A stretch of DNA of 43,615 nucleotides from an uncultured Bacteroidales bacterium (GCA_904501835.1 CAJGBW010000005.1:1-43615), one strand, 5' to 3'. Positions 32,541 to 41,785 are shown, numbered from the stretch's first letter. Notes: generated by a model not told the origin, from the sequence alone. Numbers and translations are program-made.

Positions 32541-35483
32541 TTAAAAACTCAAATCCAAACCAAAAGTAAATTGACGGGACATCGGATATTGTGCCGAATA
32601 CAAATTGCTCGTTCCTTCAGGGTCAAGACCGGAGAAAGGAGTCACTGTAAAGAGGTTTTGCGCCTGTCCGTAAATACGCAAGCCCCTGATTACCTTCGTC
32701 TTTTTCAAGAGTTCCGCCGGCAAAGAGTAAGACAACATCAAGTTTTTCAGACGCAAGAAAGAAGCATCTTCGAGCAAACGGCTGTCAAACTCGGTATAGA
32801 CGCCGTGACGGGGAATGTCGGTAACATCACCCGGCTTTTTCCAACGATTGAGCAGACGACGAGACTGGTTATAGGTTGCAAAACGTCCGTTGGATTCGTC
32901 AAAATAACGGTCGTTGTTGATCATCCAACGATCTGCCACCCAACTGAATTGGGCACTCAAACTCAAACCTTTCCAAGTCAAAGCCGTACCAAAACCACCC
33001 TGCCAGGGAGCAATGTAAGATTTCCCAGTCATGACTTTGTCTTCATCACGCAAGATGTTGGTGATATTGCCATTCTTGTCATACCAAAGCGCATCACCAT
33101 TGGCGGGATTCACACCGGCAAAGCGGTTGATATAGAACTCACCCGTAGAGTGTCCGACCACCAATTTTACACTGGTGTTGGCATTCTCATACTCGTTCAC
33201 ACCATTGTACAACTCCGTGATGGCGTTGTAGTTATAGGATACGTTGGTATTGAAAGTCCAAGAGAAATCTTTATACTGAACAAGCGTCGTATTGAGGTTG
33301 AGTTCCACACCGCGGTTGACCATCGCACCGACATTGTCCCATTTGTAACCAAAACCATTGGACTGGGCGTAAGACAAAGGAACGCGCATCAACATATCGC
33401 TGGTTTGCTTGTTATACAACTCCAAATCCACATTCAAACGACCCCAGAAGCCAAAATGAAGGGCGAAGTTGGTCGTCCAAGTGCTCTCCCAGGTCAGGCT
33501 TTCGTTACCCGGCTGACGCGGCGCCATACCGGCATTGCCAATATAATCCAAGCCGCCGGATACCAACGCGAGGTGTTCGTAATTGGGAATTTCCGAGTTA
33601 CCTGAAGTACCGGTACTCAAAGCGACCTGCGCAAAACTCAACCAATCGCGGGTGCTGCTCATAAAGTCCTCGTTGCGAAGATTCCACATACCACCCACAG
33701 ACCAGAACGCACCCCAACGGTTGTTTTTACCGAAACGGGAAGAACCGTCCGTACGCAAAGACAAATCTGCGTAGTAGCGGTTGCCATAGCTGTACTCACC
33801 TCTTCCGAAGAAAGACACACGGGAATAATCAGCCGTCGCCGTGCTGTTCCAAGAAGTCGCACGCGTACCCGTCTGAATGTCCGTCAATTTATCATTGGAT
33901 TGTCCGGCGGTTGCCACACCGAAAGATTCCGAATGGTAATTCTGTCCTTCCTGACCCAAGAGGAAATTAAAATCGTGCAAGTTGTCGATGTTAAACTGAT
34001 AGGTCAAAGTGTTGGTAATCTGCAAATTGAGACCATCGCTGGAATTGCGGGAAGCCGCGCCCTCACCGTTGTTGGGAAGATAACTGGGGAAAGTCTGACT
34101 AAATCCGGTTACGTGTGAAAAGTCAGCCGACACCTGCGTCTTGAACACGAGGTTCTTATACAGGGTAAACTCGGCAAACAGGGTGGAAATCACTTTATAT
34201 TTCTTGTAACTCAAAGGATTGTTCTCAATCCACTCCATCGGGTTCTGTCCCTGACCGAGCCATTCGCCCTTGTTGATGGAAGCGATAGAGCCATCTGCAT
34301 TGTAAGGATTCCAATAGGGAAGCATGAAACGAGCAGCGGAGATCGGGGTTACCAAGGTATATTCACCCTCGTCCGCCTGGGAAATGTTCTGATAGTTGAA
34401 CATGGTGTTGGATCCCATCTTCAACCACTCGGCCATTCTATGCTCAAAATTGGTACGTACCGAATAACGCTCAAACAAAGAGCTCGGCGCAATACCCTGT
34501 TGGTCGTAGTAGGAACCGGAAACGTAATAGTTGGTCTTGTCGGTCGCACCCGAAATCGCAATCTCGTGGCTCTGCAACATGGCATTGTCGTTAAAGACCA
34601 TCTTCATCCAGTTTACATCTGTCAAGGAGAGTACCGAATAATCCTGACCGTCCGTCATACCGATTTCCTTTTCATACTGGATACGCTCGGCGGTGTTCAT
34701 CAAATCCCATTTACCCTGGGCAATGGCAGACCAACCCATCTGCATTCTGTAACTGATGTTGGGTTTATCCATATTGCGACCGCGTTTGGTCGTGATAACA
34801 ATCACACCGTTGGCGGCGCGCGCACCGTAAATGGAAGTAGAAGAAGCGTCCTTCAACACGGACATACTCTCGATATCCGCAGGGTTGATGGTATTGAAGT
34901 CACTGGCAGAAATCGCCACACCATCCAAGATGTAAAGCGGAGCGGTACCGGAGTTGATGGAGTTGGTACCACGAATGGTCAAGGAGGCTGTCGCGCTCGG
35001 CTCACCACTGTTGGAAAGCACCGTCAAACCGGCCACCTGTCCCTGCAATGCCTGGTCAAAAGCGGCGGTCGGTGTATTCTCCAATTTCTCCGCTTTCACG
35101 GTAGCAACCGAACCAGCCACCGTTCCTTTTTTTCTGACACCATAGGCAATCACCACCACATCGTCCAATTTCATGCTTTCGGCATTCATCACCACATTGT
35201 GAACGAAGGTTTTCGCCTGAGGGACAACAACCGTCTGATCCTGGAATCCGATGCTGCTGAAAGTAAGGGTTGTTCCCGGAGCGACCTCAATCATATACGC
35301 TCCATCCAAATCTGTCACCACACCATTGCCTTCACCGGCCATCACACCGGCCCCAATCATAGGGAATCCGTCACCGGCAGAAGTAACGACGCCGCTCACT
35401 TTCACAAGGCCCTGTGCAGCAAGCGAACCCGCGCTCAATAGCACCAGACAAAGTATTACTGCAATTTTGCTTAGTTTTCTCAT
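32541..35483 (-). CDS. SusC/RagA-family TonB-dependent transporter
   Basis: 980 residues. Signal peptide (IAVILCLVLLSAGSLAAQG), a carboxypeptidase-regulatory-like domain (28-105: VSGVVTSAGDGFPMIGAGV, GVVTDLDGAYMIEV), a TonB-box-like region (LDDVVVIAYGVRKKGT), the plug domain (ITIRGTNSINSGTAPLYILDG-type segment and SIYGARAANGVIVITTKRG), and a 22-strand barrel ending in QFTFGLDLSF. The final aromatic residue is the outer-membrane assembly signal. It imports a ligand across the outer membrane with energy from TonB-ExbBD. No N-terminal secretin/TonB signalling (STN) domain is seen, so it does not itself signal to an anti-sigma factor. Confidence 0.96.
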   Translation of the reverse strand: MRKLSKIAVILCLVLLSAGSLAAQGLVKVSGVVTSAGDGFPMIGAGVMAGEGNGVVTDLDGAYMIEVAPGTTLTFSSIGFQDQTVVVPQAKTFVHNVVMNAESMKLDDVVVIAYGVRKKGTVAGSVATVKAEKLENTPTAAFDQALQGQVAGLTVLSNSGEPSATASLTIRGTNSINSGTAPLYILDGVAISASDFNTINPADIESMSVLKDASSTSIYGARAANGVIVITTKRGRNMDKPNISYRMQMGWSAIAQGKWDLMNTAERIQYEKEIGMTDGQDYSVLSLTDVNWMKMVFNDNAMLQSHEIAISGATDKTNYYVSGSYYDQQGIAPSSLFERYSVRTNFEHRMAEWLKMGSNTMFNYQNISQADEGEYTLVTPISAARFMLPYWNPYNADGSIASINKGEWLGQGQNPMEWIENNPLSYKKYKVISTLFAEFTLYKNLVFKTQVSADFSHVTGFSQTFPSYLPNNGEGAASRNSSDGLNLQITNTLTYQFNIDNLHDFNFLLGQEGQNYHSESFGVATAGQSNDKLTDIQTGTRATSWNSTATADYSRVSFFGRGEYSYGNRYYADLSLRTDGSSRFGKNNRWGAFWSVGGMWNLRNEDFMSSTRDWLSFAQVALSTGTSGNSEIPNYEHLALVSGGLDYIGNAGMAPRQPGNESLTWESTWTTNFALHFGFWGRLNVDLELYNKQTSDMLMRVPLSYAQSNGFGYKWDNVGAMVNRGVELNLNTTLVQYKDFSWTFNTNVSYNYNAITELYNGVNEYENANTSVKLVVGHSTGEFYINRFAGVNPANGDALWYDKNGNITNILRDEDKVMTGKSYIAPWQGGFGTALTWKGLSLSAQFSWVADRWMINNDRYFDESNGRFATYNQSRRLLNRWKKPGDVTDIPRHGVYTEFDSRLLEDASFLRLKNLMLSYSLPAELLKKTKVIRGLRIYGQAQNLFTVTPFSGLDPEGTSNLYSAQYPMSRQFTFGLDLSF

Positions 35484-35516
35484 CAGTTACTTTAGTAAAA
35501 TTTCGATAAAATCCCG

Positions 35517-35547
35517 CAAATATAGCTATTTTTATTTATAAATAAAA
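35517..35547 (-). promoter_or_regulatory. susC promoter region with an 18-bp palindrome
   Basis: -7 box TATATTTG on the minus strand (35517-35524), 34 bp before the susC start. In place of a -33 TTTG there is a perfect 18-bp AT palindrome (TTTTATTTATAAATAAAA, 35530-35547). This suggests a regulated promoter with a dimeric protein at the palindrome, though AT-rich palindromes arise easily by chance. Confidence 0.4.
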
Positions 35548-35581
35548 GGGGGCTGGCCAAAAACGCTGGTCAGTCCCCCTT
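35546..35581 (-). terminator. Rho-independent terminator of the desulfoferrodoxin gene
   Basis: On the minus strand a stem of about 14 bp (AAGGGGGACTGACCA with TGGCCAGCCCCCTT, one bulged base, one G-U pair) with a 7-nt loop, followed by TTATTTAT. It lies 40 nt after the stop codon. Its U-tract is the palindrome of the susC promoter region. Confidence 0.75.
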
Positions 35582-35621
35582 CGGATCAAGTAAACAACTC
35601 GGTCTTACAGGCCTTCTTTTC

Positions 35622-35996
35622 TTACATTTCGGTCACCCAAAGACCATGCAAATTGCAGTATTCATAGACCGCAACAATCTTTTTATCGCCTACATAGACA
35701 ACAGCCTCGGGCTTATCGGTCAAATCTACTCGAACCCCTCCATCTTCCAATTCCACATAGACAAAGGCAATATGATGTTCGGGGAGCATAGGATGAGCCA
35801 CACTACCGACTTCCACCTTGATTTTTCCTTCCTCAAGAACTGTCACGACCGGAACATGTTTTTCGTTGCTGGCATCCACCGTATTCGGAACCAGTTCCTG
35901 CATATTTTCACCACAACAAACCACTGATACTCCAGAATTTACGAGTTTTGTAATCACATTGCCACAATGACGACATTTGTAAAATTTCGTTGCCAT
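35622..35996 (-). CDS. dfx: Desulfoferrodoxin (2Fe superoxide reductase)
   Basis: 124 residues from the ATG at 35996 (the frame also has a GTG at 36002). The N-terminal desulforedoxin domain has the FeCys4 ligands C8, C11, C27 and C28. The catalytic neelaredoxin domain has H47 (EKHVPV), H68, H74 (AHPMLPEHH), C114 and H117 (YEYCNLHG), the FeHis4Cys centre. It reduces superoxide to hydrogen peroxide without making oxygen, a typical defence of strict anaerobes. Both iron sites are complete, so this is class I. It is transcribed alone, from a promoter that overlaps the one of the divergent efflux operon, and ends at the strong terminator near 35560. Confidence 0.96.
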   Translation of the reverse strand: MATKFYKCRHCGNVITKLVNSGVSVVCCGENMQELVPNTVDASNEKHVPVVTVLEEGKIKVEVGSVAHPMLPEHHIAFVYVELEDGGVRVDLTDKPEAVVYVGDKKIVAVYEYCNLHGLWVTEM

Positions 35997-36023
35997 AATC
36001 ACACATTTTTAAAAAATTAAAAC

Positions 36024-36055
36024 TTTGTCAAATATAACAAAAATCATTATCTTTG
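36024..36055 (+). promoter_or_regulatory. Promoter of the RND efflux operon
   Basis: TTTG (36024-36027), exactly 20 nt, TATCTTTG (36048-36055): a perfect consensus match on the plus strand. The start is expected near 36061, 25 nt before the ATG at 36086. It is interleaved with the minus-strand desulfoferrodoxin promoter. Confidence 0.75.
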
Positions 36056-36060
36056 CTCAA
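36029..36060 (-). promoter_or_regulatory. Promoter of the desulfoferrodoxin gene
   Basis: TTG (36058-36060), 21 nt, TATATTTG (36029-36036) on the minus strand; start expected near 36022, 26 nt before the ATG at 35996. It covers almost the same base pairs as the efflux promoter on the other strand. Confidence 0.65.
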
Positions 36061-36085
36061 TTGTACTAAACACAAACTTTTTTAC

Positions 36086-37213
36086 ATGAAAAGAAATATA
36101 TTCTTCCCGCTTTTCGTCTGTGCAGCGCTGTGCCTTTCTTGCAAAGAAAATACCAAAAAAGAAGGCAAAACTGACAGTTTTTATGAAACCCTTACCGTCC
36201 ATTTGAGTGACCGAATCCTCACCACCGGCTACTCCGCCGCAATCAGTGGTGTGCAAACCGTCGAAATCCGTCCGCAGGTCAGCGGAATGATTACAGATAT
36301 CCTCATCGAGGAAGGTGAAAGTGTACGAAAAGGACAGGTCTTATTCATCATTGATCAGACCCCCTATAAAGCCGCCTACGAAATTGCGGTCGCCAATGTA
36401 AAAAGTGCCGAAGCAGCCCTTTCCACTGCGCGTCTGATTTTGGATAGCAACAAAAATCTTTACGAACAAGACGTCGTGTCTGAATTTGATCTGATGACCG
36501 CACAAAACGACTTGACAGAGGCTGAAGCCCGCCTGGCCCTTTGCAAAGCAGAAGAAGTCAATGCCGGCAACAACCTCTCCTACACCGAAGTGCGTTCACC
36601 CGTAAATGGAGTTGCTTCCATGATTCCCTACCGCGTCGGTGCGCTCGTGAGCAGCAGCATCAGCCAACCGCTGGTAACCGTATCCGACGACAGCCGTGTC
36701 TATGCCTATTTTTCCATGGCTGAAAATCAAATGCTTGACATGGTACAACAATATGGCTCCCTCAACAACGCTATCAAGCAAATGCCTGAAGTTGAGCTCA
36801 TTATGAGCAATGGTGACACCTACGAACACAAGGGAAAAATCAACGCCATCAGCGGTACCATCAGCGAAAGCACCGGCGCCGTGAGTCTGCGTGCCGTCTT
36901 CAACAACCGCAATCACTTGCTCCGCAACGGAGGTAGCGGCACCATCATCATTCCTTCCGAATTGAAAAATGCCATTGTCATTCCCCAAGCAGCCACTTAC
37001 GAATTGCAGGACCGCGTTTTTGTCTATAAAGTCATAGACGGAAAAGCTTCCGCTACTGAAATTCATATCGCGCCCCACAACAACGGTACGGAATACATTG
37101 TAGAAAAAGGTTTGAAAGTCGGCGATGTGATTGTGGCAGAAGGAGCCGGTCTGATCAAAGAAGGTACGGTTATCAAAAGTCGCAGCGAGCAAACAAAGGA
37201 GGAAAATAAATGA
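36086..37213 (+). CDS. RND efflux periplasmic adaptor (membrane fusion protein)
   Basis: 375 residues from the ATG at 36086; the frame extends to a TTG at 36053, inside the promoter's -7 box, so it is rejected. Lipobox LCLSC (Cys19). Then the AcrA-type layout: beta-barrel/lipoyl segments (VEIRPQVSGMITDILIEEG, VRKGQVLFIID), an alpha-hairpin (about 95-165: ANVKSAEAALSTARLIL, SEFDLMTAQNDLTEAEARL), and the second lipoyl half (SYTEVRSPVNGVASM), with the membrane-proximal domain at the end. It connects the inner-membrane pump to the outer-membrane channel. Translation of the permease is coupled through an ATGA overlap at 37210-37213. Confidence 0.94.
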   Translation: MKRNIFFPLFVCAALCLSCKENTKKEGKTDSFYETLTVHLSDRILTTGYSAAISGVQTVEIRPQVSGMITDILIEEGESVRKGQVLFIIDQTPYKAAYEIAVANVKSAEAALSTARLILDSNKNLYEQDVVSEFDLMTAQNDLTEAEARLALCKAEEVNAGNNLSYTEVRSPVNGVASMIPYRVGALVSSSISQPLVTVSDDSRVYAYFSMAENQMLDMVQQYGSLNNAIKQMPEVELIMSNGDTYEHKGKINAISGTISESTGAVSLRAVFNNRNHLLRNGGSGTIIIPSELKNAIVIPQAATYELQDRVFVYKVIDGKASATEIHIAPHNNGTEYIVEKGLKVGDVIVAEGAGLIKEGTVIKSRSEQTKEENK

Positions 37214-40200
37214 ATGTAAAGACGTTTATAGACCGCCCCATCTTTGCCGCCGTCATTTCGATAATGATTCTCTTGGTGGGGCTCATCGGACTCGTCCAGC
37301 TACCGGTCGAGCAATTTCCTGAAATCGCTCCGCCGACTGTCAGCGTATCGGCCTCTTATGCCGGCGCCAACGCTGAGACGGTGCAAAAGAGCGTTCTTGT
37401 TCCCTTGGAAGAAGCTATCAATGGTGTGGAAGACATGATGTACATGGTATCATCCGCCACCAACAGTGGTTCTGCCAGCATACAGATTTATTTCAGACAA
37501 GGAACCGACGGTGACATGGCCATGGTGAACGTACAGAACCGCATCGCCTCCGCCCAAAGTCTGCTCCCCGCAGAAGTTACCCGCAGCGGTGTGACGGTTC
37601 GCAAGCGCCAGACCAGCCGTATCAAGACGCTTGCCGTGTATAGCCCGGACAATTCGTTTGATAGAAAATTCATTGTCAATTACCTAAAAATCAATATCGA
37701 GCCGCGTCTTTCCCGTGTCGCCGGCGTCGGTGAAGTGGACGTACGAGGCGGAGACTATTCCCTGCGAATCTGGCTCGATCCTGGTAAAATGGGAAAATAT
37801 GGCTTGATGCCTTCCGATATCCGCAACGTGCTGTCCGAACAAAACCTGGAAGCCCCGACCGGAACCCTCGGAACCGAATCGGAAAACACCTTCCGCTACG
37901 TCTTGAAATATAGAGGCCGTTATGAGCAGGTGACCGACTATGAAAATATGGTTATCCGCGCGGAAAGCGACGGCACCGTTTTGCGTCTGAAAGATGTGGC
38001 GCAGATTGAACTCGGCGAAAGAAGTTACGACTATATCGGTAAAGTAAACGGACATCCGGGCACCACCATCAACATTTCACAGACCGCCGGCTCCAACGCC
38101 AACGAGATCATCAAAGAAATCGACAAGGTGGTGGAAGAAATACAGGGAGACCTCCCCAAAGGTTTGGAAATCGTGGATTTGATGAGTACCAAAGATTTTT
38201 TGGACGCCTCCATCAAAAGTGTTATCAAAACCTTGATTGAAGCCATCCTGCTGGTTGTATTGGTCGTATTTGTCTTCCTGCAAAGTTTGCGTTCTACCAT
38301 CATTCCGACCCTTTCCATCATTGTTTCGCTGGTCGGAACCTTCGCCTTCCTCTATGTGGCCGGATTCAGTCTGAACATGATTACGCTATTCGCCCTTGTG
38401 CTGGTGATTGGTACGGTGGTGGATGACTCCATTGTGGTGGTCGAAGCGGTACAGGCAAAGTTTGACATCGGCTACAAATCCGCCTACAAGGCCTCTGTGG
38501 ATGCGATGAGCGGCATTTCCACTGCGTTGATTGCTACAACCTTGGTCTTCATGGCTGTGTTTATTCCCGTGAGCTTTATGGGAGGCACGACCGGTACTTT
38601 CTACACGCAATTCGGTCTTACCATGGCCGTCGCCGTAGGTATTTCCTTGGTCAATTCCCTCACGCTCTCCCCTGCCCTCTGTGCGCTGATTATGACGCCG
38701 CATGAAGAGGTCAAGGCCGGACAGAAAGCCAGCTTTTCAAGTCGTTTTCACAAAGCGTTTGACGCGGGATTCAGCGCTTTGATTGGACGCTACAAGCACA
38801 TTGTCTTGTTCTTTTTCAAGCATCGTTGGGTGACGGCGCTGTTGATTGTGATTGCCTGCGGTGGACTCGTTTATTTGATGAATACCACCAAGACAGGTCT
38901 GGTACCGAAAGAGGATATGGGTACCATCAATATGGATATCCGCACTCCTCCGGGAACCAACATCGCAGAGACCGACAAAGTCTTGACTGAAATTGACCGA
39001 AGAATCAGCACCATTCCCCAGATTGAGGCCTACTCTCGTACGACGGGTTGGGGTATGATGTTCGGACAGGGCTCCTCTACCGGTAACTTTGTCATCCGTT
39101 TGAAGGATTGGAATGAACGTACAGGAAAGGGAGATGACATTGATTCGATTATCGAAGAAATGTATCGCCGCACCGCCGATATCACCTCGGCCGACATTAT
39201 GATTTACACGCGCGGTATGATTCCGGGATATGGAGCCAGCAACGGATTTGAAATCTATGTGCAGGACCAGAAGGGTGGCAAGTTGGAGGATTTGCAGACC
39301 ATCGCCAATAACTTCATTATTGAATTGAACAAAAGACCTGAAATCACGCGTGCCAAAACGTCTTTCGATACCAAATTCCCCATGTATCTGGTGGAAGTAG
39401 ATGCCGTGCAGTGCAAACGAAAAGGCATTTCTCCGAGCGATGTACTGGACGTGTTGGCGGGCTATGTCGGTGGTAGTTATATTTCCAACATGAACCGTTT
39501 CTCCAAATTGTACCGTGTCATGTTGCAGGCGGCACCTGAATACCGTTTGGACACCGAGTCTCTGCAAAATATGTTCGTACGCAACTCCTTGGGAGAAATG
39601 TCGCCCATCAACCAATATCTGAAACTCACGCGTATCTACGGACCGCAGTCCATCTCGCGCTTCAACCTCTTCACGGCCATTTCCATCAATGGAAACGCTG
39701 CTGAAGGATACAGCTCCGGTCAGGCGATTCAAGCGGTACGTGAAGTGGCCCAAAGAGTGCTTCCCGAAGGTTATGGTTTTGAGTTTGGCGGTATGTCTCG
39801 TGAAGAGGCTTCATCGGGCAGCTCGGTAGCCGTTATCTTCGCCATTTGTATTGTCTTTATCTTCCTCATTCTCTGCGCATTATACGAGAGTTTATTCATT
39901 CCTGTCGTAATTATTCTGTCGGTACCTTTCGGTCTGGCGGGCAGTTTCTTGTTCGCAAGAATGTTTGGGTTGGAGAACAATATCTATTTGCAGATTGGTC
40001 TATTGATGCTTATCGGTCTGCTTGCTAAAACGGCCATTCTACTCACGGAATATGCTTCGCAAAAGCGTGCAGAGGGCATGAGTATCGCCATGTCTGCCAT
40101 GACGGCAGCCAAAGAGCGTCTTCGTCCGATTTTGATGACCTCCCTGACGATGATTTTCGGTATGCTTCCGTTGATGTTCGCCAGTGGTGTGGGTGCGAAT

Positions 40201-40344
40201 GGAAACATTTCCATCGGTGTAGGTACGGTAGGAGGTATGTTAATCGGCACATTGGCTTTGCTGATTGTCGTTCCGGCGCTCTTTATCGTATTCCAACGCA
40301 TTGAAGAAAAGGTTATGCCCTCAAAGAGAAATACTAAACAATGA
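37210..40344 (+). CDS. RND multidrug efflux permease (HAE1/AcrB type)
   Basis: 1044 residues with 12 membrane helices and two large periplasmic loops. It starts FIDRPIFAAVISIMI, typical for AcrB-type pumps. Proton-relay residues are present: D405-D406 in TVVDDSIVVVEAV (helix 4) and K940 in LLAKTAILLTEYA (helix 10). Two internal repeats are evident. The porter region contains SSTGNFVIRLKDW and similar signatures of drug exporters rather than heavy-metal exporters. Substrates cannot be read from the sequence. It is linked to both neighbours by 4-bp ATGA overlaps (37210-37213, 40341-40344), giving a compact adaptor-pump-channel operon; no local regulator gene is present. Confidence 0.96.
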   Translation: MNVKTFIDRPIFAAVISIMILLVGLIGLVQLPVEQFPEIAPPTVSVSASYAGANAETVQKSVLVPLEEAINGVEDMMYMVSSATNSGSASIQIYFRQGTDGDMAMVNVQNRIASAQSLLPAEVTRSGVTVRKRQTSRIKTLAVYSPDNSFDRKFIVNYLKINIEPRLSRVAGVGEVDVRGGDYSLRIWLDPGKMGKYGLMPSDIRNVLSEQNLEAPTGTLGTESENTFRYVLKYRGRYEQVTDYENMVIRAESDGTVLRLKDVAQIELGERSYDYIGKVNGHPGTTINISQTAGSNANEIIKEIDKVVEEIQGDLPKGLEIVDLMSTKDFLDASIKSVIKTLIEAILLVVLVVFVFLQSLRSTIIPTLSIIVSLVGTFAFLYVAGFSLNMITLFALVLVIGTVVDDSIVVVEAVQAKFDIGYKSAYKASVDAMSGISTALIATTLVFMAVFIPVSFMGGTTGTFYTQFGLTMAVAVGISLVNSLTLSPALCALIMTPHEEVKAGQKASFSSRFHKAFDAGFSALIGRYKHIVLFFFKHRWVTALLIVIACGGLVYLMNTTKTGLVPKEDMGTINMDIRTPPGTNIAETDKVLTEIDRRISTIPQIEAYSRTTGWGMMFGQGSSTGNFVIRLKDWNERTGKGDDIDSIIEEMYRRTADITSADIMIYTRGMIPGYGASNGFEIYVQDQKGGKLEDLQTIANNFIIELNKRPEITRAKTSFDTKFPMYLVEVDAVQCKRKGISPSDVLDVLAGYVGGSYISNMNRFSKLYRVMLQAAPEYRLDTESLQNMFVRNSLGEMSPINQYLKLTRIYGPQSISRFNLFTAISINGNAAEGYSSGQAIQAVREVAQRVLPEGYGFEFGGMSREEASSGSSVAVIFAICIVFIFLILCALYESLFIPVVIILSVPFGLAGSFLFARMFGLENNIYLQIGLLMLIGLLAKTAILLTEYASQKRAEGMSIAMSAMTAAKERLRPILMTSLTMIFGMLPLMFASGVGANGNISIGVGTVGGMLIGTLALLIVVPALFIVFQRIEEKVMPSKRNTKQ

Positions 40345-41711
40345 AAAAAATATATCTGATCATTATTTTCGCAGGGGCTATGCTTTGCCTTGATTCCTGC
40401 GGTCTGTATAAAAAATACGAGCGCCAAAATATGCGTTTCGTGGATAGTCTATATAGAAGATTGCCTGCCAGCGAAGACAGTCTTTCCACGGCGGCGGTTT
40501 CTTGGGATAAAATATTCACGGACACGTTGTTGCAGGATTGGATTCGGGTGGGATTGGCCAACAACACTGACCTCAATATCGCCCGCTTCAAAGTAGAGGA
40601 AGCCCAGGTGGCTTTGACAACATCCCGCTGGGCGTTTTTCCCGGGTGTGAGTCTCAATGCCAAAGGTGGGACCTACCCCGGTAACTTTTCAGCCAACCTT
40701 GACGTAAGCTGGCAAGTGGATATTTTTGGCGAGCTCAGAAATGCGAAAAGGCAGAAGAAAGCGGCCTTGGAGCAGAGTATAGCGTACAAACAAGCGGTGC
40801 AAACTCGTTTGGTAGCAACCATCGCGAACAACTACTACACCTTGCTGATGCTGGACGAGAAACTAAAAATCAGTTCTCGCACACGCGATACTTGGGAAGA
40901 AAACATTCGTACTTTGGAAGCGCTCAAACGGGCCGGCAAGACGAATGAGGCGGCGGTTTTACAAGCCAAAGCGAACCGTCTGGACGTTGAGTCGAGCATT
41001 TTGGATTTGGAAAAGGAAATCCGTGCCGTCGAAAATTCCATGTGCGCATTGCTTGCTGTCCTCCCTATGTCTATCACGCGTGGCAGTTTGGAAAAGCAAC
41101 AATTCCCTGAAAAATTGTCTGCGGGAGTTCCGGTGGAGCTCTTAAGCCGCCGTCCCGATGTTCGTGAAGCGGAATGGCAACTTGCGCAGGCTTTCTATAT
41201 GACAAACAGTGCCAAAGCGGCTTTCTATCCGAAATTGAATTTGAGTGGTGCGCTGGGTTGGACGACGGGCAGTGGCTCGATTGCAATGGATCCGGGCAGC
41301 ATTATCGCGAACCTGGTGGCTGGTCTTGTGCAACCTATCTTTGACAAGGGTGTCAATAAAGCGCGTTTGAAGACGGCGCAAGTGCAACAGGAGGCGGCGG
41401 CCTATAATTTCCGCCAAAGTCTGTTGGATGCGGGTGTGGAAGTCAATAATGCGATTGTGCTTTGGCAGACGGCTAAAAAGCAGGTGGAATTAGATAAGAA
41501 ACAGGTGCTTTATCTTCAGGCTTCTGTCTGGAATACGCAGTTGTTGATGAAGCATGGTAGTGCGAGTTACTTGGAGGTCTTGACGGCGCAGAAAAACCTT
41601 TTGGCTGCTGAGTTGGCCGAAGTGTCTGACCGCTTTGACGAAATCCAGAGTGTCATCAATCTCTACCAAGCTCTCGGTGGCGGCTACAGCGAAGAAGTTG
41701 CAGCGGAGTAG
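40341..41711 (+). CDS. TolC/NodT-type outer membrane efflux lipoprotein
   Basis: 456 residues. Lipobox CLDSC (Cys20), so the channel is acylated as in OprM. Two OEP domains with TolC-like helices: DWIRVGLANNTDLNIARFKVEEAQ near 70-95 and, in the second half, VPVELLSRRPDVREAEWQLAQAF, a signature of the NodT subfamily, followed by AFYPKLNLSGALGW. It forms the exit duct of the pump encoded upstream. It ends the operon; no rho-independent terminator follows, and the DNA downstream turns into GC-rich repeats. Confidence 0.94.
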   Translation: MKKIYLIIIFAGAMLCLDSCGLYKKYERQNMRFVDSLYRRLPASEDSLSTAAVSWDKIFTDTLLQDWIRVGLANNTDLNIARFKVEEAQVALTTSRWAFFPGVSLNAKGGTYPGNFSANLDVSWQVDIFGELRNAKRQKKAALEQSIAYKQAVQTRLVATIANNYYTLLMLDEKLKISSRTRDTWEENIRTLEALKRAGKTNEAAVLQAKANRLDVESSILDLEKEIRAVENSMCALLAVLPMSITRGSLEKQQFPEKLSAGVPVELLSRRPDVREAEWQLAQAFYMTNSAKAAFYPKLNLSGALGWTTGSGSIAMDPGSIIANLVAGLVQPIFDKGVNKARLKTAQVQQEAAAYNFRQSLLDAGVEVNNAIVLWQTAKKQVELDKKQVLYLQASVWNTQLLMKHGSASYLEVLTAQKNLLAAELAEVSDRFDEIQSVINLYQALGGGYSEEVAAE

Positions 41712-41726
41712 GGGGCCTGAAGGAGG

Positions 41727-41783
41727 TTGCGGGAGTCGCGGTGCCTTTGGGCTGCGGAAGTCGCGGAGCCTCTGGGCTGCGGG
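41727..41783. repeat. 25-bp imperfect tandem repeat (2.3 copies)
   Basis: Copies at 41727-41751 and 41752-41776 share TGCGGxAGTCGCGGxGCCTxTGGG, and a third begins at 41777. GC-rich, non-coding, just after the efflux operon. Confidence 0.7.
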
Positions 41784-41785
41784 CC

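Noticed and set aside
36053..36085. Extended start (TTG) of the efflux adaptor
   Set aside because: It would begin inside the -7 box of its own promoter, and the ATG at 36086 gives a proper lipoprotein signal peptide.
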